Shown here piece by piece: positions 60,049 to 64,000 of a stretch of DNA of 64,000 nt; within the stretch, counting starts at the first letter, position 1, and every line of letters starts with the position of its first letter. Under the pieces are notes generated by a model that ran no database searches, had not been told where the DNA came from, and worked only from the letters and a program-made list of their open reading frames with translations. The stretch lies in NCBI RefSeq assembly GCF_008710285.1, contig NZ_VYQF01000001.1:1559501-1623500 (forward strand), written 5' to 3'. The position numbers and the translations under genes are program-made. This stretch comes from Ginsengibacter hankyongi. Its GTDB lineage: Bacteria > Bacteroidota > Bacteroidia > Chitinophagales > Chitinophagaceae.

Positions 60049-61764
60049 CTAATAATCGTACTCTCTTCTGGCAGCATTCCATCTCACGCCAATACCAAAG
60101 ATGCTGGTATTGCCTGAGCCTATACCGCTGCCAACAGAAGTTTTGCGAAATAAATAGGATGCTTCCACAAAAAGATTTTCCCTTAGTTCATAAGACAATG
60201 CAAGCGATGCATTGAATACTTTTATTTTATCTCCGCTTCCTATAAAGAAACCGAAATCCATCGGGCGGGCGGTATATAATTCAAATGGGTTGCTTCCAAA
60301 ATCTTGTCCTGCAGAATCAAGTCCCTGGTAATAATAAATCATCCTTCCATTTAAATACCATTTGGGGGCTGGCTGATATTTTGCAACACCAATAAACTCC
60401 TGGAACCCTGCTCCCAAAGGATGCGCAAGCGGTTGATTGTAATGTGTGTAATTAGCAACAGAATCATTATGCGAATAAGTGAAAGGCCTTACCCTGTTAA
60501 TTTCCAATTGCAGATCAAGATTCTTAATGGTAAAGGCATCTACATATTTTCCACCGAGCTGGTAACCGAACTTGTTTGCCCAATAACCATTATTTTTTGT
60601 AATTTCTTTTAAAATAAATTCATCCAAAAGCAGCTGGCCATAGAACTGAAAATGATGCGCAACATTGGCCTTAAAATCAGCGCCGGCAAAGGCATTATCG
60701 GGACTTCCGACGGTTCCTTCAATATGCCTGAGAAAGATAATCGGGTTCAGGTACTCCAAGTCAAAAATATCTTTCCTTCCAAAAACTACACTTTCAAATA
60801 CGCCAAGATTTAGCCATTTGGTAAGGTTCATGCTCAGGTGATGCATGGCCGCATATTTTCTGCTTAAAAGATTATCCCCGCTATGCGTAAACTGCGGCAT
60901 CAGTTCCATAAATAAATTCTGGTAATTGAATTTCCAGATTTTTGTATTCAATTTCAAGAACAAATAACTATTACTAAAGTCGCTCAGGAAAAGGCTTCTG
61001 TAACCATTGCCAATAAAATTTTTATCATAGCCAAATTGTATGTCAATATATTTTGTTGCATTAAAAGTTATATAACCTCTCGCATCAAAATAATCAACCC
61101 CGGTTTTTTTAAAAGTTTTATAGAACCCAACTCCAGGCACCGCATGAAAATCGGTAATACGGTTTTGAACAAACAATGGAGCTCTTTCCTGGTTATCGGT
61201 GAGGGTTGTAGAAAATCCAATACGGTTGGCAATTCTGCCTCTTGCCGTTATTCCTCTTTTGTTATAAAAAATATTTTCATTGTTTGATGATTCTTTACTC
61301 ATTGAATAAGATATTACAGGATTCAATGCAAGAAAAAAATCTTTCACATTCACTTCGAGCAGGTTTGGCTGTGTCGTATAAAAACTTTTAAGAACAGGTT
61401 TTTTACTTAAAAAACTTTCTTTTGAACCGGTTACCCATTCTGAATTATCCATAAGAATGCTATGAAGATTATAATCATCAATCTTGGTAAGATTAAGCCC
61501 GGCCCATTGATTATTTTCTTCTGTAAGCGAAGTGGAATTTGCAATGCGTGCGCTGTCTAAAAATTCAGCTTCCTGCACAATAGAGCGCCTGCTGTAAGGT
61601 TTCAAGGTAGAGAAATTTAAGTCGGTAAAATGTCCTTGCTTAATTTCAAGCCTGTCAATAAACTGGTATTCTTTAGATCCTTCGGGGAGGTAAGTCGTTT
61701 GAGCTCTTAAAATGAGCGGGCAAATAAATACGAGTGATGTAATCAGGCTTTTTATAATTTGCAT
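60049..61764 (-). CDS. Outer membrane Wzi/RemB-like capsule assembly protein
   Basis: A 571-residue protein from the Met at 61764, chosen because it begins the signal peptide MQIIKSLITSLVFICPLILRAQ, while the longer start adds ten polar residues. The remainder is a large beta-barrel protein with many aromatic-alternating strands (YLFLKLNTKIWKFNYQNLF, FEAVVFGRKDIFDLEYLNP-like). This matches the Wzi capsule-assembly family, in gliding relatives called RemB. The role in capsule or gliding is inference. The gene is 33 bases from the diverging dihydroorotase gene. Confidence 0.8.
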   Translation of the reverse strand: MQIIKSLITSLVFICPLILRAQTTYLPEGSKEYQFIDRLEIKQGHFTDLNFSTLKPYSRRSIVQEAEFLDSARIANSTSLTEENNQWAGLNLTKIDDYNLHSILMDNSEWVTGSKESFLSKKPVLKSFYTTQPNLLEVNVKDFFLALNPVISYSMSKESSNNENIFYNKRGITARGRIANRIGFSTTLTDNQERAPLFVQNRITDFHAVPGVGFYKTFKKTGVDYFDARGYITFNATKYIDIQFGYDKNFIGNGYRSLFLSDFSNSYLFLKLNTKIWKFNYQNLFMELMPQFTHSGDNLLSRKYAAMHHLSMNLTKWLNLGVFESVVFGRKDIFDLEYLNPIIFLRHIEGTVGSPDNAFAGADFKANVAHHFQFYGQLLLDEFILKEITKNNGYWANKFGYQLGGKYVDAFTIKNLDLQLEINRVRPFTYSHNDSVANYTHYNQPLAHPLGAGFQEFIGVAKYQPAPKWYLNGRMIYYYQGLDSAGQDFGSNPFELYTARPMDFGFFIGSGDKIKVFNASLALSYELRENLFVEASYLFRKTSVGSGIGSGNTSIFGIGVRWNAARREYDY

Positions 61765-61797
61765 TGGGTTTGGTGCTTTATTATTAAATTTCAAGAT

Positions 61798-63156
61798 ATG
61801 GAAAATTATCTTTTAAAAAATATATCAATAGTTAACGAAGGTAAGATAGAATTAAAAACTATATACCTCAAAAAAGGCCGTATTGAAAGGATTGACAATT
61901 CCTTTAATGTAAAAGAAAAAGTAACTGAAATTAATGGTGATGGAAAACATTTGTTGCCGGGCGCAATAGACGACCAGGTACATTTTCGTGAGCCTGGATT
62001 GACACATAAGGCAACAATATATACCGAAAGCAAAGCTGCGGTTGCAGGTGGTGTTACTTCGTTTATGGAAATGCCTAACACTATACCCAACGCACTTACT
62101 GAACAATTACTGGAAGAAAAGTACGCTATTGCGAAAGCAACTTCTTTAGCCAACTATTCTTTTTTTATGGGAACCAGCAACAACAATGCCGACGAGGTTT
62201 TAAAAATGAATAGAAGAAAAAGAGAAGTATGTGGCGTTAAAATATTTATGGGTTCCAGTACGGGAAATATGTTGGTAGATAATGAGTCGCAATTAAATAA
62301 GATATTTGGAGAAAGCGAATTGTTGATAGCCACGCATTGTGAAGATGAAAAAATAATTAAAAAAAATTATCAACGTTTAAAGAATAACAAGCAAATACTT
62401 GAACCTGCTGACCATCCAATAATAAGGGATGAGAATGCCTGTTATCAATCTTCTTCTTTTGCAGTGTCACTGGCAAAGAAATATAACAGCCGGCTACATA
62501 TTTTACACATCTCAACAGAAAAAGAATTAGCGCTTTTTAGAAATGATATTCCATTAAAAGAAAAAATGATTACCGCGGAAGTGTGTGTTCATCATCTTCA
62601 TTTTACTGCTGACGATTATGAACCGCTCGGTTATTTAATAAAATGTAACCCTGCAATAAAGGATTCAAAAAATAAAACCGCTCTCTGGAAAGCCTTGCTG
62701 GATGATCGTTTGGATGTAATTGCAACTGACCATGCACCACATACGTTAGAAGAAAAGGAAGGTCCGTATGAACACGCACATTCAGGGTTGCCGCTCGTGC
62801 AACATCCGCTGTTGCTTATGCTTGAGTATTACAAAAAAGATCAAATTTCACTTGAAAAAGTAGTTGAAAAAATGAGCCATGCTGTTGCTGAGTGTTTTAA
62901 AATTGAAAACCGGGGCTATATAAGAGAAGGTTATTTTGCGGATGTGGTAATGATTGATCTGAATGAAACAACAACAGTAAAAAAGGAGGGTCTTTTATAT
63001 AAGTGCGGATGGAGCCCGTTAGAAGGACATATATTTCCTGCCTCTGTAATCCAAACTTTTGTGAACGGGAATTGCGTTTATTTAAACAAGGATAATTATG
63101 GAAAGTTTGAGTTTGATGAATCTATAAAAGGAGAAAGGCTTTTATTTAACAGGTAA
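61798..63156 (+). CDS. pyrC: Dihydroorotase-like amidohydrolase
   Basis: A 452-residue amidohydrolase from ATG 61798. Family motifs are complete except for one: the HxH metal motif reads D59-Q60-V-H62-F-R, with Gln in the first His position. The carboxylated Lys (VKIFMGSSTG), IATHCEDE, LHILHIST and VIATDHAPHTLEEK follow. It makes or opens dihydroorotate in pyrimidine synthesis; a hydantoinase-like function remains possible. Longer in-frame starts upstream lack the conserved N-terminus. Confidence 0.9.
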   Translation: MENYLLKNISIVNEGKIELKTIYLKKGRIERIDNSFNVKEKVTEINGDGKHLLPGAIDDQVHFREPGLTHKATIYTESKAAVAGGVTSFMEMPNTIPNALTEQLLEEKYAIAKATSLANYSFFMGTSNNNADEVLKMNRRKREVCGVKIFMGSSTGNMLVDNESQLNKIFGESELLIATHCEDEKIIKKNYQRLKNNKQILEPADHPIIRDENACYQSSSFAVSLAKKYNSRLHILHISTEKELALFRNDIPLKEKMITAEVCVHHLHFTADDYEPLGYLIKCNPAIKDSKNKTALWKALLDDRLDVIATDHAPHTLEEKEGPYEHAHSGLPLVQHPLLLMLEYYKKDQISLEKVVEKMSHAVAECFKIENRGYIREGYFADVVMIDLNETTTVKKEGLLYKCGWSPLEGHIFPASVIQTFVNGNCVYLNKDNYGKFEFDESIKGERLLFNR

Positions 63157-63194
63157 CTAACGTAAAACTATATACGAAATAAAAGTGACCATAC

Positions 63195-64000
63195 ATGGAA
63201 ACAGACAAAACCACGTTAAATGACCTGGCGGTTTTTCAACATGATGAAGAATTTTCAATTTTTCATAAGTTGAATTTTACCCGTACGGTTGGCGGGCGTG
63301 AAAAATTGCGACATATTTTTAGTTCATCTCTAAAAGAAATTGTTTCCATTCAAAATGTACAAAAAACATTACAGCTTTTTCTTGAAAAAAAAGATGGGTG
63401 GCCATTAACTATAAGTAATGGTTCTGTTTTAATGATTCATAAATTTTACGAAAGCAGCATTGACCAAATTCCCGCCAGGCCTACTGTTTCTACTGCGTAT
63501 TATTATAAGATATTTCACGCACCTGACTTTTCCCTGGTAAAATATTCAATGGGTCATGCCTTCGATTTTATTAAAGGCATGCAACATATCATTAAAAATT
63601 TTATGAAGGATGATGCACCGGAAAACCTGAAAAATATTTTAGAGAAAGCGAACATTTTAATTGAAAAACATCAATTAGATGTTCTTGCTACGAAAGAAAA
63701 GGCGAGTGACCTTTCTATGCATGAGATGCTGGCGCTTGCGCATTATATAAGGTATCATTTTAAACAAAATTTATCAGAGCTTATTGAAATTTATTACCAG
63801 TTAGATGCGTGGTATGGTATGGCGCTGGCGATTGAAGAATTTAAATTGGTTTTCCCAACTTTTATTGAATCTTCAAAGCCCGATCTTAAAGTAAAAGGGT
63901 TGTATCATATATTATTGAATAAGCCGGTGGCGTATGATCTTGATTTGGACGAGAACAGTAATTTTGTTTTCTTAACCGGTGCAAACATGGCCGGCAAAAG
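63195..64000 (+). CDS. MutS-family DNA mismatch repair-like ATPase (3' end outside window)
   Basis: A partial gene: 268 codons are seen from ATG 63195, and the frame runs off the window end. The start sequence (METDKTTLNDLAVFQHD) lacks the MutS mismatch-recognition domain. A helical core follows, and the ATPase Walker A loop (TGANMAGK) sits at the very end. This matches the shorter MutS-like proteins of Bacteroidota, not the full MutS1. The exact repair or recombination role cannot be decided from the fragment. Confidence 0.88.
   Translation, partial: METDKTTLNDLAVFQHDEEFSIFHKLNFTRTVGGREKLRHIFSSSLKEIVSIQNVQKTLQLFLEKKDGWPLTISNGSVLMIHKFYESSIDQIPARPTVSTAYYYKIFHAPDFSLVKYSMGHAFDFIKGMQHIIKNFMKDDAPENLKNILEKANILIEKHQLDVLATKEKASDLSMHEMLALAHYIRYHFKQNLSELIEIYYQLDAWYGMALAIEEFKLVFPTFIESSKPDLKVKGLYHILLNKPVAYDLDLDENSNFVFLTGANMAGK

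Noticed and set aside
1-64000. tRNA, rRNA, CRISPR, insertion sequence or prophage
   Set aside because: I looked for cloverleaf-like sequences, regular repeat-spacer arrays, transposase motifs and flanking inverted repeats. None was found. I cannot run tRNAscan-SE or a CRISPR finder, which would be decisive.

Overview
The window is a chromosomal stretch of a low-GC Bacteroidota genome, most likely from the Chitinophagaceae or a near relative. Several things in the sequence point there. Promoter-like boxes of the form TAnnTTTG recur upstream of genes. Two secreted proteins carry type IX secretion (T9SS) C-terminal sorting domains, and a porT-like gene lies next to ubiE. MetH is split into two genes. 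The neighbourhoods rsfS-ftsH-LUD beside birA, and alaS beside an M23 peptidase and a MerR regulator, are of the Bacteroidota kind. I see no insertion sequence, prophage, CRISPR array, tRNA or rRNA. Gene density is high and no gene-free stretch exceeds 300 bases. The longest gaps are about 290 bases (7645-7933), 274 (24923-25196), 258 (31807-32065), 224 (19299-19522) and 210 (57078-57287).

Layout. 1-5.7 kb: end of an OmpR-type response regulator, a DUF4197 protein, a secreted alpha/beta hydrolase, a Fur-family regulator and SCO protein facing a MerC-like protein, an NTF2-like protein and a GH25 lysozyme. 5.7-13.1 kb: a T9SS-exported M1 aminopeptidase, a lytic transglycosylase with a long structured leader, a radical SAM/SPASM protein, an AI-2E family transporter, a GHL10 glycosidase-like protein and an unknown secreted protein. 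13.3-19.3 kb: an SDR dehydrogenase with a GH63-type glucosidase, a CDF metal exporter and a CPA1 antiporter. 19.5-26.4 kb: split B12-dependent methionine synthase, an RDD protein, exonuclease III, DUF4286, HU, ribosomal protein THX and PdxH. 26.5-34.9 kb: two membrane proteins, then the translation block rplM-rpsI-rpsB-tsf-pyrH (minus strand), a 50-residue membrane protein, a TlpA-like lipoprotein and gatB. 35-47.4 kb: a PDZ protein, GNAT, alaS, an M23 peptidase, MerR, a thioredoxin-fold protein, MscS, a beta-propeller-like protein, lpxH, LUD, ftsH and rsfS. 47.5-50.2 kb: birA, a possible small basic ORF and the E2 subunit of pyruvate dehydrogenase.

The most interesting block is 50.2-54.1 kb. 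It is a tightly packed operon of a UbiA-type prenyltransferase, a type III polyketide synthase with an intact Cys-His-Asn triad, a class I methyltransferase and an FAD oxidoreductase of the geranylgeranyl-reductase type. A perfect 16-bp palindrome abuts its first start codon. It resembles the synthase/methyltransferase/flavoprotein logic of bacterial phenolic-lipid operons such as srsABC, with a membrane prenyltransferase added. The product cannot be read from the sequence.

54-64 kb: a DCC-family protein, a CoA-binding protein, a small secreted protein beside a T9SS-exported metalloprotease, an RNase H-like protein, engB, ubiE-porT, a Wzi/RemB-like outer-membrane protein, dihydroorotase (with an unusual Gln in the metal motif) and the 5' part of a MutS-family ATPase cut by the window end.
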